Positions 1-12,123 are shown, counted from the stretch's first letter. The stretch is DNA of 64,000 bases from CAZFPT01 sp046541875 (GCA_046541875.1 JBKHCL010000001.1:1-64000), one strand, 5' to 3'. The notes: generated from the letters alone by a model not told the origin. Made by a program: numbers and translations.

Positions 1-1
1 G

Positions 2-2149
2 ATGGTGTGTGTTGGTTTGCTGGCGGGGACGGCTGGGGCGGATGGAAAGGCGAGCGATATGGACCTGCTGAGGCAACGGCTGGCGGCTGAGCAGTTGAGG
101 GAGCGGCGAACGTCCGACGACGTCGTGCGCGAGCTGGTCAAGAGCCAACAGGACGACGGGACGTGGAAGGATATCAACTACCAGCACAAGCAGCGCACCG
201 GCTGGGAGCCCCACGGCCACAGCGGGCGATTGCTCAAGCTTGCCCGGGCGTGGGCCGACGAAGACAGCAAGCTTCACGACGAACAGGCCGTCCTGGCGGC
301 GTTGCGGAGCGGCGTGGCGGCGTGGTTGCGGATCGATCCGAAATCGCCGAATTGGTGGCATAACCAGATCGGCGTGCCGACGCATTTCGCGGGCGTCGGG
401 CTGCTGGCGGGCGATAACCTGCCGGCGAACCAGCGGGATGGACTCATGAAGATCCTCGCCCGTTCGCGAGCCTGCCGTCAACGCACGGGACAGAACCTCG
501 TGTGGGTCTCGCGCGTCACGCTGGTGGAGGGCGTTCTGACGGGCAACGGGAAACTCGTCGGCAAGGCCATCGGAGACATCCTCGGAACCGTCAAGGTCAC
601 CGAGAAGGAGGGCATCCAGGCCGACGCGAGCTTCCATCAGCACGGCGAGCAGCTCTACTCCGGCGGATACGGCCGAGGGTTCGTGGCAGACGTCACCAGC
701 CTCATGCGGCTGGCGCGGGGCACGGAGTTCGCCGCCGACGAGAAGCAACAGCAACTGATGGTGCGCCTGGTGCTGGACGGCCATCAGTGGATGATCTACC
801 GGAATCATTTCGACCCGGCCGCCCGTGGGCGTGAGATTTCCCGGCGCGGCAACGACGTCGGTTGTGGTGCGACGAGGACCGCCTGCCGGAACCTGCTGAC
901 GCTCAAACCCGAGCGGGCCGATGAGCTGGAGAATGTCCTCCAGCGGCTGAATACGTGGTGGATTCCGCCGCGCGAGGGCGAAAAGGGCCGGGCACTGAAG
1001 GGAAGCCGACACTTCTGGGAGAGCGATTTCACGGTGCACCGCGGCGAGGGGTTCTACTTGTCGGTGAAGGGTCATTCCACGCGGACGCTGGCGACCGAGA
1101 GCGGAAACGGTGAGGCGGTCAAGAACTGGTACGTCGGGTGCGGGACGATGACGATTCTCAACAAGCGACAGTCTCACGCGCGCATCTGGCCGGTGCTGAA
1201 CTGGCGACAACTGCCCGGAACGACCATCGAACAGTCCGACGAAAAGCTCCCCGAGCCGACCTGGACCGGCGGCACGCGCGGCAAACACGATTTCACCGGT
1301 GGCGTCAGCGACGGCGCGGCCGGCGTGGCGACGTATACGCACGACCGCGATGGCGTCAAGGCCCACAAAGCGTGGTTCTTCTTCAGCGACATGGCTGTGT
1401 GTCTGGGTGCGGGAATCCGGTGCGACGGCAACGCCCCGGTTGTGACAACCATCGACCAGGCCTACCGTCACGGCGATCCATCCTACGGAACCGCCAAGGT
1501 CACCGAGACCCTGGAAGAACCGTGCACGATCCCCGACGACACGAGATGGGTGATGAACGGGGATATCGGGTACCTGCTGCTGGAAGAAGGTTCGCTGACG
1601 CTGGACGTAAGCACCAGGAGCGGGAAGTGGCAGGAGATCAACCGCTCAGCCCCGGCGTCATGGAAGGAGTCGGGCGAGGTGATGACACTGACGATCGATC
1701 ATGGCCGAAAGCCTCGCGACGCGGCGTACGCCTATGCCGTGCTACCATCGACCGACCCGCGCCGGATGATCGCGACGGCCGAAAAGGCCGGCGGCGACGG
1801 GATACGCGTGGTCGCGAACACGTCCGACCAGCACGCGGTGCACAGCGGGGGCGAGATCGGTATCGTGTTTCGCAAGGCCGGCTCGGTGGAGATACTTCGC
1901 AAGTTCACCATGTCGGCGGATGAGCCCTGCCTGGTGCTGCTGCGAGCGACCGGTAACGATCGGATGCTGCTGTCCGTCGCCGACCCGACGCAGAAGCTGG
2001 AGCAGATCACGGTGACACTCAGCGGGTCATTCGACGGGTCGGGTGCCCGATGCGATTCGGCCAAGGACATGACGGCCGTCGTGTTCGACCTGCCCGACGG
2101 GCCGCGCGCCGGCAGCACGGTGAGCAAGGAGCTGACACGCTCGAAGTAG
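2..2149 (+). CDS. Polysaccharide lyase family 8 (hyaluronate/chondroitin/xanthan lyase type), 5' end clipped
   Basis: Probably an exported enzyme cleaving uronic-acid-containing polysaccharide by beta-elimination. The visible 715 residues carry PL8 landmarks: an NWWHNQIGVP block near residue 118, the TGQN...LTGNGK stretch, and ASFHQHGEQLYSGGYGRGF near residue 210, which would supply the catalytic His and Tyr. The C-terminal part looks like the PL8 beta-sandwich. The first residues (VCVGLLAGTAGADG) look like the end of a signal peptide, so the true start is probably just outside the window. The length is typical of the family. The stop is followed by the displaced repeat copy at 2171. Family assignment is fairly secure; the substrate cannot be told. 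Confidence 0.8.
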   Translation: MVCVGLLAGTAGADGKASDMDLLRQRLAAEQLRERRTSDDVVRELVKSQQDDGTWKDINYQHKQRTGWEPHGHSGRLLKLARAWADEDSKLHDEQAVLAALRSGVAAWLRIDPKSPNWWHNQIGVPTHFAGVGLLAGDNLPANQRDGLMKILARSRACRQRTGQNLVWVSRVTLVEGVLTGNGKLVGKAIGDILGTVKVTEKEGIQADASFHQHGEQLYSGGYGRGFVADVTSLMRLARGTEFAADEKQQQLMVRLVLDGHQWMIYRNHFDPAARGREISRRGNDVGCGATRTACRNLLTLKPERADELENVLQRLNTWWIPPREGEKGRALKGSRHFWESDFTVHRGEGFYLSVKGHSTRTLATESGNGEAVKNWYVGCGTMTILNKRQSHARIWPVLNWRQLPGTTIEQSDEKLPEPTWTGGTRGKHDFTGGVSDGAAGVATYTHDRDGVKAHKAWFFFSDMAVCLGAGIRCDGNAPVVTTIDQAYRHGDPSYGTAKVTETLEEPCTIPDDTRWVMNGDIGYLLLEEGSLTLDVSTRSGKWQEINRSAPASWKESGEVMTLTIDHGRKPRDAAYAYAVLPSTDPRRMIATAEKAGGDGIRVVANTSDQHAVHSGGEIGIVFRKAGSVEILRKFTMSADEPCLVLLRATGNDRMLLSVADPTQKLEQITVTLSGSFDGSGARCDSAKDMTAVVFDLPDGPRAGSTVSKELTRSK

Positions 2150-2170
2150 CAGCCGGTTTGCCGGCCGCGA

Positions 2171-2270
2171 TCACCCGAGTTTTTTGAGGATCTGGTCGAT
2201 CGCCTCATACTCGCGGGACATCTCCGAGAGTTGTTCGCGGTGCTGCTGGACGACTTCGTCGGGAGCTTCG
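2171..2270 (-). repeat. Direct repeat copy A: orphan 3' end of the DUF151 nuclease gene
   Basis: These 100 bases match 3607-3706 with only two visible mismatches, near 2183 and at 2264. Read on the minus strand they encode the C-terminal 32 or so residues and the stop codon of the bifunctional-nuclease gene at 3607-4233, with no gene body attached. The copy sits between the PL8 lyase stop and the stop of the lipoprotein gene at 2274. It is therefore one arm of a direct repeat, period 1436 bp, bounding the lipoprotein cassette. Confidence 0.93.
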
Positions 2271-2273
2271 ACA

Positions 2274-3500
2274 TCATTTCACAGCGGTAGCTATGTTCTG
2301 TACGAGCAGGCTTGGCCCGTGCCATTGCCAAGCCACCAGATTGCCATTTGGCCCGGCGGCCAAACAACTCCATGGTTTCCCGTTTGAGGGAAGGTCCAAG
2401 GGGGCGGACCATGCGGCGCCGTTCCACACAAGGACCCGTTCGTCCACCAATGCGGCGAGTTTCCCTCCTGGCATGGGTTTGATCACGGGTGGGGAAGGGT
2501 AGTACTCATGGTTGCCGTTTACAGACGGCTCGGGACCATCGGCGGTGGCTGACGCTGGCCAATGGTAGCGCCAGTGTCCCATCGATCCCCACGACCATGC
2601 GTGGATATGACCCCAGCCATCCATTGTGGCGAATCCGTCGGCCTTCGATCCCGGTGAGGTGAGCTTGGTAAGTGAACCCCATCGACCCTCACGCAGCAGT
2701 TGATAGGCAATGTGCTCTGGTCGGTGTTCCATCCATGTGAACGCACTGACGGTACCTGAAACGAGTATCATATTGTCCGGACCCGCGCTCAGTGCCAACT
2801 GACGAACGTAAAAGCGTCCTCGGCCCGTCGTGGCTTGCGGAGTGCTCCACCGCTTTCCGTCAAAGGTGACATGATGGATTTTGTTCGCAGACGCCCCCTC
2901 GACCATGGGAAAACCGATTCCGTAGGACTCTTTCGGCACGAGTCTGCGGGCGTATACGAGGTGAACTACTCCATCAGTATCAGTGACGGCAGCCAAGCTT
3001 GAGACGAAGTCGCATGCCTGCAGACGGTCGATGCTCACTGGGGTAGACCAACGCTTTTCCTTCCGGTGGATGGCGGCGACGAATTCGCCTGTATGGTCGT
3101 CGTAACCGGCAACGATTAAGAGGGGCCGACCCTTCGTGTCGAGCAGGAGGGTCATTGCCTCGATGTAACTCCATTTTCCGCCGCCGATCGCTGCTGGCTT
3201 GCTCCATCCGTCCCTGCCGCGGACCATATATGAGATCGTCCCTGGAGACCAGCCCCTGAAGAATACCCAGAGACGAGATTGACTGTCGTAGACCATGCAT
3301 GAGCTGTCGTCCCCCACTGGCGGCGGAACACGAAGAACCTTGCTCCCCTCGAGTGACAGGCGTATCCGCGGCGGGTCGGCCGGCGCGGTCGGCGATGGCA
3401 AGCCGTTCTTTTCCCGGCAACCGACACCCGCAGCGATAAGAAGGACCAGGAATGAACCGATCATGAGGGGGTCGCTCTGAAAACGCATCGGTACTCCCAT
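2274..3500 (-). CDS. Lipoprotein with sialidase/BNR-like repeat blades, function unknown
   Basis: About 408 residues from the ATG at 3500; an in-frame ATG at 3488 and a TTG at 3521 are alternatives. The N-terminus has a hydrophobic stretch ending AAGVGC, a plausible though imperfect lipobox, so the protein is probably membrane anchored. The body repeats blade-like units with D-x-x-G-R-x-x-L/V turns and WS-P/T endings (GWSKPAAIG, RWSTPVS, RWSTPQAT), as in BNR/sialidase-type beta-propellers. No sialidase catalytic set was identified, so no enzyme is claimed. The gene lies between the two arms of a 100-bp direct repeat, has its own promoter, and is visibly less GC-rich than its neighbours, suggesting recent acquisition. 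Confidence 0.7.
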   Translation of the reverse strand: MGVPMRFQSDPLMIGSFLVLLIAAGVGCREKNGLPSPTAPADPPRIRLSLEGSKVLRVPPPVGDDSSCMVYDSQSRLWVFFRGWSPGTISYMVRGRDGWSKPAAIGGGKWSYIEAMTLLLDTKGRPLLIVAGYDDHTGEFVAAIHRKEKRWSTPVSIDRLQACDFVSSLAAVTDTDGVVHLVYARRLVPKESYGIGFPMVEGASANKIHHVTFDGKRWSTPQATTGRGRFYVRQLALSAGPDNMILVSGTVSAFTWMEHRPEHIAYQLLREGRWGSLTKLTSPGSKADGFATMDGWGHIHAWSWGSMGHWRYHWPASATADGPEPSVNGNHEYYPSPPVIKPMPGGKLAALVDERVLVWNGAAWSAPLDLPSNGKPWSCLAAGPNGNLVAWQWHGPSLLVQNIATAVK

Positions 3501-3532
3501 GGATTGCCTTGTGTCGCGCAACGCCTGATATA

Positions 3533-3561
3533 AGCATACTTCCTATGTTGGCGTCTGTCAC
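3533..3561 (-). promoter_or_regulatory. Sigma70-type promoter and palindrome of the lipoprotein cassette
   Basis: Minus-strand -35 GTGACA (3556-3561) and -10 TATGCT (3533-3538) are separated by 17 bp, about 30 bp upstream of the ATG at 3500. The 10-bp perfect palindrome TCACATGTGA (3558-3567) overlaps the -35 and could be an operator. Both lie inside the repeat-bounded segment, so the cassette carries its own control region. Confidence 0.45.
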
Positions 3562-3606
3562 ATGTGAGGCGGAAGCATGGCACGACAGCTGCCGGCGGCC
3601 TCAAAT

Positions 3607-3706
3607 TCACCCGAGTTTCTTGAGGATCTGGTCGATCGCCTCATACTCGCGGGACATCTCCGAGAGTTGTTCGCGGTGCTGCTGGACGACTTCGTCGGGC
3701 GCTTCG
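3607..3706 (-). repeat. Direct repeat copy B: intact 3' end of the DUF151 gene
   Basis: This is the partner of 2171-2270 and lies inside the complete DUF151 gene, from its stop codon inward. Similarity ends abruptly past 3706, and on the other side immediately beyond the stop codon, as expected for a duplication of the gene's 3' end at an insertion junction. Confidence 0.93.
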
Positions 3707-4233
3707 GAGATGAAATGCTGGTTCTCCAGCAGCTCGGAAAACTGTTCGATGCGTTCCTGGAGCATCGCCAGCCGACGGCGGAGCAACTCGATGCGTTCTT
3801 CCATGCTGCTGGGCGGCGGGGCGGTGCACTGGTCGATGACCGCGTCCGAGCAGTACAGGGGAATGTCATGGGCGGACGCGATGGCGACGGCGTCGGACGG
3901 GCGGGAGTCGACTTCCACCATGCGGCCGCCCTGGCGCAGAAAGATCGTGGCGATGAACGTACCACCGGGCCCGTACTCGTCCTGGCGAAGGTCGCTGACC
4001 ACGACGCGCTCGATGCGCGCATCGAGGGCGTCGAGGATATTGTCGATCAGGTCGTGAGTCATCGGGCGGGGCGTTTCGATGCCCTTCAGCCGGCGGTCGA
4101 TGGCGACGGCTTCGTGAATACCGATGACGATGGGAAACTGGCGTTGCTCGCCTTCTTTCTCGCGGAGGAAAATCACCTGCTGTTCACCCAGCTCAGTGAT
4201 CACCACGCGCGAGAGCTCCACGGGAATCTCCAT
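3607..4233 (-). CDS. Bifunctional nuclease family protein (DUF151/BFN) with coiled-coil tail
   Basis: A 208-residue protein starting at the ATG at 4233, eight bases downstream of a strong GGAGGT. Residues 1-140 are a DUF151 domain (FPIVIGIHEA, ETPRPMTHDL, VEVDSRPSDAVAIA). Residues about 145-208 are a charged Leu/Glu/Arg-rich coiled coil in place of, or derived from, the UVR tail of some relatives. Related proteins in bacteria and plants have reported RNase and DNase activity; the role here is unknown. It is divergent from carB and has its own promoter. Its last 100 bp are duplicated at 2171-2270. The reading frame stays open far upstream across carB, but that extension is antisense shadow. 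Confidence 0.88.
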   Translation of the reverse strand: MEIPVELSRVVITELGEQQVIFLREKEGEQRQFPIVIGIHEAVAIDRRLKGIETPRPMTHDLIDNILDALDARIERVVVSDLRQDEYGPGGTFIATIFLRQGGRMVEVDSRPSDAVAIASAHDIPLYCSDAVIDQCTAPPPSSMEERIELLRRRLAMLQERIEQFSELLENQHFISEAPDEVVQQHREQLSEMSREYEAIDQILKKLG

Positions 4234-4270
4234 GGGCGCACCTCCAGCCGTTCGAGTGACGTTCCAACGC

Positions 4271-4299
4271 ATTGTAGGAAGCCCGGGAAGCAAAGGCAA
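4271..4299 (-). promoter_or_regulatory. Sigma70-type promoter for the DUF151 gene
   Basis: Minus-strand -35 TTGCCT (4294-4299) and -10 TACAAT (4271-4276), spacing 17 bp, about 38 bp upstream of the start codon at 4233. A good housekeeping-type match in the divergent region shared with carB. Confidence 0.6.
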
Positions 4300-4458
4300 C
4301 GAGAGAGCGAATTGGTGCGGTTTGCGGCGATTCATCGGATTCGCTTGCCCGGTGGCGCGTCCTGTGGTAACGTGCGGCGATTTTACCGGGTATCCGTGTG
4401 CGCCCGCGACGGACGGAACCGCCGCGTGGGCGCAACCCAGAGCACAAGAAAGGCGACT

Positions 4459-7896
<3,438 letters not shown>

Positions 7897-7940
7897 GCCT
7901 GGCCTTACGCCTGTCTGCCGGCATGTGGGGCGCTGAGGTG

Positions 7941-7946
7941 TATAAT
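7941..7946 (+). promoter_or_regulatory. Candidate -10 element for the M48 protease gene
   Basis: A perfect TATAAT lies 42 bases upstream of the ATG at 7989 in the short gap after carB. No convincing -35 was seen at 16-19 bp spacing, so this is a partial promoter call. Confidence 0.4.
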
Positions 7947-7988
7947 GGTTCAGTCGATACAAATCATTCCCCGCAAAGGAGACGCCCA

Positions 7989-8831
7989 ATGAAGCGCACA
8001 GCGCGATGGACGAAGTGGATGCCGGCGATGATGGTCGCGATCATGAGCATCTCGACGCTGACCGCCGGCGGTTGCGGGGGGATGCTCATCTCCCGCGAGC
8101 AGGAAATCGCCATGGGTCGCGAAGCGGCCCCGAAGTTCACCGAGGAATTCGGCGGCGAGCTCAAGGACGTCGCGCTGCAGGACTACGTGACCACCGTGGG
8201 CAAGACGGTGGCGGCCAAGTCCGACCGCGAGATGCCCTACACCTTCACCATTGTGCGATCCGACGTGCCCAACGCCTTCGCCCTTCCGGGCGGACCGATC
8301 TTCCTGACGGCCGGCCTGATGGCACGGATGGAGAACGAACGCGAGCTGGCGGCAGTGCTGGGGCACGAAGTGGCGCACATCGCCAATCGGCACAACGTCA
8401 AGCAGTTGGAAAAGCAGATGGGCGCGATGCTGTTGATCGAGGTGGCGAAAATCGCCGTCGGCGAGGAGAACGCCGGGGCCACCGAGCAGGTGGGCAAGCT
8501 CGTGACCAACATGGCCCTGCTGAAGTACTCACGTAAAGACGAGTACCAGGCCGATGCCGACGGGCTGGTCTACATGGAAAAAGCCAACTACAACCCGTGG
8601 GGCATGGTCGAACTGCTCCGCACGCTCAAGGAACTCTCGGGGAAAGGCAGCGACCTGACCGAAATGTTCCAGACCCACCCGCTGCCGGAAAACCGCATCG
8701 ACAAGGCCGTCGCTGCCGTCAAGGACGAGTACGAATCGTACCAGCTCTCCTCGCCCGATCCCGACGCGCAGCGGTTCCAGCGCATGCGTCGTCGTCTGCT
8801 GAACCACATGAACTGGAAAGACCCGCGATAA
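7989..8831 (+). CDS. M48-family zinc metalloprotease lipoprotein
   Basis: A 280-residue protein with a signal peptide ending TAGGC (Cys29), so probably a lipoprotein. The zinc-peptidase motif GHEVAHIANRH lies at residues 125-135 (HEVAH 126-130), and the third ligand is expected in EYQADADG near residue 185; both are intact. Relatives such as BepA/LoiP act in envelope protein quality control, cleaving misfolded outer-membrane proteins; that role is inferred here. The BepA TPR region is absent and the C-terminus is short. The start follows AAAGGAG by 6 bases. The next gene is convergent only 21 bp downstream. Confidence 0.9.
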   Translation: MKRTARWTKWMPAMMVAIMSISTLTAGGCGGMLISREQEIAMGREAAPKFTEEFGGELKDVALQDYVTTVGKTVAAKSDREMPYTFTIVRSDVPNAFALPGGPIFLTAGLMARMENERELAAVLGHEVAHIANRHNVKQLEKQMGAMLLIEVAKIAVGEENAGATEQVGKLVTNMALLKYSRKDEYQADADGLVYMEKANYNPWGMVELLRTLKELSGKGSDLTEMFQTHPLPENRIDKAVAAVKDEYESYQLSSPDPDAQRFQRMRRRLLNHMNWKDPR

Positions 8832-8852
8832 GCTCCGCCAACGCTGTGGCCG

Positions 8853-10214
8853 TTACGGATTGCCCCAGGTGCTCTGCGTGCTATCGGCCGACGTGCCCCA
8901 TCCCGTTCGGCTGCGCCGCGTGCGCTGGGGGGAGGTGGTCTCAGAGCGGCGGACGCTGCTGCTGCGGCGGGCCGGCCTGGACCGTTCGAGCAGGCGTTTG
9001 CGGATGATCTCCTCGCGGGCACTCTTCTGAGGCTCGCGCTGCCAGGGCGGAAGAACCTGGTCGGTTGACTTGGTGGAAGAGTCGGCCGGCGTGGTCGGTT
9101 TGGCCGGCTTGACGGGCTTGGTGGATGCACGTCGACGGGTGCGTCCCGGATTGATCCACCCGTTGTCAGGACGGCCGCCCTGGTCTTCGCGAGGAAAGAG
9201 GATGACCGTGGGAATCGCGATCATCTGGATCGTTCCGTGCGAGAAGGTTCCCCCACCCCCGGAGAGTGTCACATATCGCCCGCCGGGGGCGGCAACGCTG
9301 CGGAAGCCGATCACCGAACCGCTGAAGATGTTCGAGATCTGCGGGTCCAGCGCCAATCGCCCTTGCACGTGGGAATCGCCCCAGGTGTGCGACACGTCGA
9401 TCTGCAGACCCTGGGCGATATTGAAATCGTCTGAGTTCAGCGGCGGGTTATCCACGCCAATCAGCGGGGTGTCCTGCGGGCGATCTTCACCGGTGGAGTC
9501 CTGCCTGTTCGCCGGTCGGCGGGCATCGGAAGCGTGGGAGCGGTCCTTCTGAGCCGATTCGCGTCGGGCGGGAGCTTCGTCAAGACGGGCCGGCTGATTC
9601 GCGCCGGCGTTGCGAGTGGATTCAACGCGGGCCGGGGCGTCGGGCTGGTCTGCGGTCTGCGGTTGGGTGATCTTGGCGGCCGCCTCGTGAAGGGCGGTGC
9701 GATACGCCTCGTCTTGGCCGAAAGTTGCGCGGATGACGTCGACCTTTCGCCGCAGCGCGAAGGCCTGGGGCGAGGTCCGACGATGCTCCTGGTACCACGC
9801 CACCAGCCGACCGGCCGATGCGGGGATCCCGTCGCGATCCTTGAGCGAGTCGCTATGGGCCCGGAGCGTCTCGATGGCGTCGGCGTACTGTTCCCGTTGC
9901 ACCTGCGTAAGCAGGATGGCCGACCAGCCCACGGCGCTGTCGTCGTCCATGGTCACCAGCAAACGGGCGGCCGACTGGGCGCGGGCGGGCTTGCCCAGCG
10001 CGATGAGCCTCTCGACGAATGCCTCGCGGGCCGACAGGCTCGTTCGGTCCTGCCGCAGCGCCGCCCGATAGGCAGCCGACGCGTCGGACGGCGTTCGGGC
10101 CGACCGGATCGCGCGGATGCGGGCCGGCAGCGATTGGGCATCGGCTGTGCTCGCCGACACGGCCAGGACGGCTGACAGTATGATCGTCGTGATTGCCTGA
10201 TGATGGATGCGCAT
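8853..10214 (-). CDS. Secreted protein of unknown function with helical-repeat N-terminal region
   Basis: Not recognised. The 453 residues start with a clear signal peptide (hydrophobic stretch, then ASTADAQ) after a GGGGAG ribosome site. Residues about 28-180 look like alpha-helical TPR-like repeats (ASAAYRAALRQD, REQYADAIETLRAH). A low-complexity charged linker follows (180-250). Next is a Gly-rich stretch with VSHTWGDSHVQGRLALDPQ and GGRYVTLSGGGG that may be beta-structured. The last 120 residues are rich in Arg, Ser, Thr, Lys and Pro and probably disordered. It stands alone and is convergent with the protease gene. Confidence 0.6.
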   Translation of the reverse strand: MRIHHQAITTIILSAVLAVSASTADAQSLPARIRAIRSARTPSDASAAYRAALRQDRTSLSAREAFVERLIALGKPARAQSAARLLVTMDDDSAVGWSAILLTQVQREQYADAIETLRAHSDSLKDRDGIPASAGRLVAWYQEHRRTSPQAFALRRKVDVIRATFGQDEAYRTALHEAAAKITQPQTADQPDAPARVESTRNAGANQPARLDEAPARRESAQKDRSHASDARRPANRQDSTGEDRPQDTPLIGVDNPPLNSDDFNIAQGLQIDVSHTWGDSHVQGRLALDPQISNIFSGSVIGFRSVAAPGGRYVTLSGGGGTFSHGTIQMIAIPTVILFPREDQGGRPDNGWINPGRTRRRASTKPVKPAKPTTPADSSTKSTDQVLPPWQREPQKSAREEIIRKRLLERSRPARRSSSVRRSETTSPQRTRRSRTGWGTSADSTQSTWGNP

Positions 10215-10316
10215 GGGTCATCTCCCCGGCCGAGCGGCCTTGGAGCAATGTCTACACGTCATTATATACGACGTGCTCACCGGCTGGGTGGGTCCGCGAA
10301 AATGAAAAAACTGGGC

Positions 10317-10949
10317 CTACGGCTGCAGGAAAGGGTTGGAGGCCTTCTCGCGAGCGATGGTGGTTTCGTTCCCGTGGCCGGGAAGCACGCGCGTGTCGCC
10401 CGGCAGGGTCAGCAGGGCGGCACCGATGGAGGTGATGAGTTGTTCGGTGTCGGCCTGGGGCAGGTCGGTGCGTCCCACGCTGCCGGCAAAGAGGGCGTCG
10501 CCGGTGAGGACCACCGCATGCTCGGGGGCGTAGAAGCTCACGCCGCCCGGCGTATGGCCGGCGGTGTCCAACACGTTCCAGGACACCCCACCGGCCTCCA
10601 GCGTATCGCCGGGGTTCACCAGGCGGTCGGCGGGCGGGGCGGTCATCTCCCACCCGAACGGGCGGGACATGTTCAGAGACGGATCGGAGAGGAACTCCGC
10701 GTCCCCGGCCGGGCAGACGACCTCGACGGCGGGGAACGCCTCCTTGACGGCAGCGACGCCGCCGATGTGGTCCACGTGGCCGTGCGTGAGCAGTACGACG
10801 GCCGGCGCGATGCCCGCCTCGTGGATCCGCTCCAGCAGGGGTTCGGGCCCCAGGCCGGGGTCCACCACGGCGCAGGCGTCGGCGTTGCGAAGCAGGTAGC
10901 TGTTGGTCTGCGTCGGCCCGCAGGGGATGGCCTCGATGGTCAACGGCAT
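10317..10949 (-). CDS. Metallo-beta-lactamase-fold hydrolase (glyoxalase II-like)
   Basis: A 210-residue cytoplasmic hydrolase of the MBL fold. The metal motif THGHVDHIGG (H56-x-H58-x-D60-H61) is intact, with AGHTPGG and LTGDALFAGSVGRTDLP supplying later ligands, and PGHGNETTI near the C-terminus. These are typical of short glyoxalase II-like thioesterases; the substrate is unknown and relatives include hydroxyacylglutathione hydrolases. The ATG at 10949 follows GGAGGAG, which overlaps the end of the upstream NDK-like gene 7 bp away, so the two are probably co-transcribed. Confidence 0.9.
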   Translation of the reverse strand: MPLTIEAIPCGPTQTNSYLLRNADACAVVDPGLGPEPLLERIHEAGIAPAVVLLTHGHVDHIGGVAAVKEAFPAVEVVCPAGDAEFLSDPSLNMSRPFGWEMTAPPADRLVNPGDTLEAGGVSWNVLDTAGHTPGGVSFYAPEHAVVLTGDALFAGSVGRTDLPQADTEQLITSIGAALLTLPGDTRVLPGHGNETTIAREKASNPFLQP

Positions 10950-10956
10950 GGGGCGG

Positions 10957-12123
10957 TTACTCCTCCAGGAACTCGTTGACGATCTCGATCACGTCGCAGG
11001 TGTCCTTGTCCGGCTCCAGCAGGCCCACGATTCGCCGCTCGCGGATGGCGTTCTGGGGCGAGTCGCTGGCGTGGGCGCCGTTTCGCATCAGGTCGCGTCC
11101 AAAGTCGCTGCGGACGGTTCCCGGCTCGGCTTTGGAGGGGTCGGTCGAGCCCAGCACGCGGCGGATCTTCTCGATCGCGTCGGGCCCTTCGTAGAGCATC
11201 GCCAGGCAGCGTGCCCGCGAGGCGGTGGGCTTCTCGCTGGGGGCGATGGTGTCCGGGTGTACGCCGGTCATGTACTCGATGATCTTGTTGAATTCGCTGA
11301 TGGCGTTGCGTTCGGCGAGGTGTCGGCCCAGCACTTCCGCGTCGCCCTCGTTGAAGGGAAACTCGTAGGCGTCCTTGAGACGTTCGTAGGCGGGCTTGGT
11401 CACCAGGAACTGCAGCTTCTCGACAAAGATATCCTTGAGCGGCCCGTAGAACTCCTCGCCCTGGGCGACGGTCATGCTGAAGAGCTTCGTGCCCACGATC
11501 CGCAGGCCGGTATTGGAGAATGTGTCGATGATGTTCCCGGGTCGGCGGGAGCGCTTGTAGAAGTTGTCGGGCTTGAGCATCACCAGCGAGCACTCGGGGT
11601 CTTCGTCGTACTGGAGCGTGCCTTCCAACATGCCGCCATCGCTGAGAGCGTACCGGGCGAAAAGCTTCAGATGCCTGTCGATCACGTCGTTGTGCGGGCA
11701 GGTAATGACGGCCGGCTCGAAGTACTTGACCTTGCCGCCCTCGGTGATGTAGTCGCCGAACGTCCCGCGGATCGTGTCTCCGGCGATCTGTTCGGTGACC
11801 GGTCCGATGACGTCTTCTTTGAGGTGGCGGACGGCGTTTTCGCCCCGGAAGAGCATGAGCATGCAGCGCGGTGCGGCCCCGGCCTGCCGGCCACGACGGA
11901 GGTTGTTGTCGATGTACTGCGACCACGCATCGCGAATGGTCGGATCGTCCACCGTCGAGCAGATCAGGTCGCGGTAAGCGTCCACGAACTCATCGGAAAA
12001 GATATACATCCGACAGCCGACCAGCTCGAGCTCCGCATTGGCGATGAGTCGGCCGATGATCCCACCGGTTCGACTTTTGTAGAGGCTGTAGGGGGTAATC
12101 AGTGCGTAGGTCAGTTCGTCCAC
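10957..12123 (-). CDS. Tandem nucleoside-diphosphate-kinase-domain protein
   Basis: A 388-residue protein from the GTG at 12123, eight bases after a GGAG; an in-frame GTG at 12174 is disfavoured because it would overlap the predicted promoter. It holds two NDK-like domains. Domain 1 (about 1-145) starts LTYALITPYSLYK and has RGTFGDY, but the position expected for the phospho-histidine reads VITCPHND, so it looks degenerate. Domain 2 (from about 150) starts LVMLKPDNFYKRSR, is interrupted by an extra helical region, and ends with the canonical NGAHASDSPQNAIRE (His351). Ordinary NDKs are single 140-residue domains. It may keep NDP/NTP exchange activity, with domain 1 structural or regulatory; that is inference. 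Confidence 0.82.
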   Translation of the reverse strand: MDELTYALITPYSLYKSRTGGIIGRLIANAELELVGCRMYIFSDEFVDAYRDLICSTVDDPTIRDAWSQYIDNNLRRGRQAGAAPRCMLMLFRGENAVRHLKEDVIGPVTEQIAGDTIRGTFGDYITEGGKVKYFEPAVITCPHNDVIDRHLKLFARYALSDGGMLEGTLQYDEDPECSLVMLKPDNFYKRSRRPGNIIDTFSNTGLRIVGTKLFSMTVAQGEEFYGPLKDIFVEKLQFLVTKPAYERLKDAYEFPFNEGDAEVLGRHLAERNAISEFNKIIEYMTGVHPDTIAPSEKPTASRARCLAMLYEGPDAIEKIRRVLGSTDPSKAEPGTVRSDFGRDLMRNGAHASDSPQNAIRERRIVGLLEPDKDTCDVIEIVNEFLEE

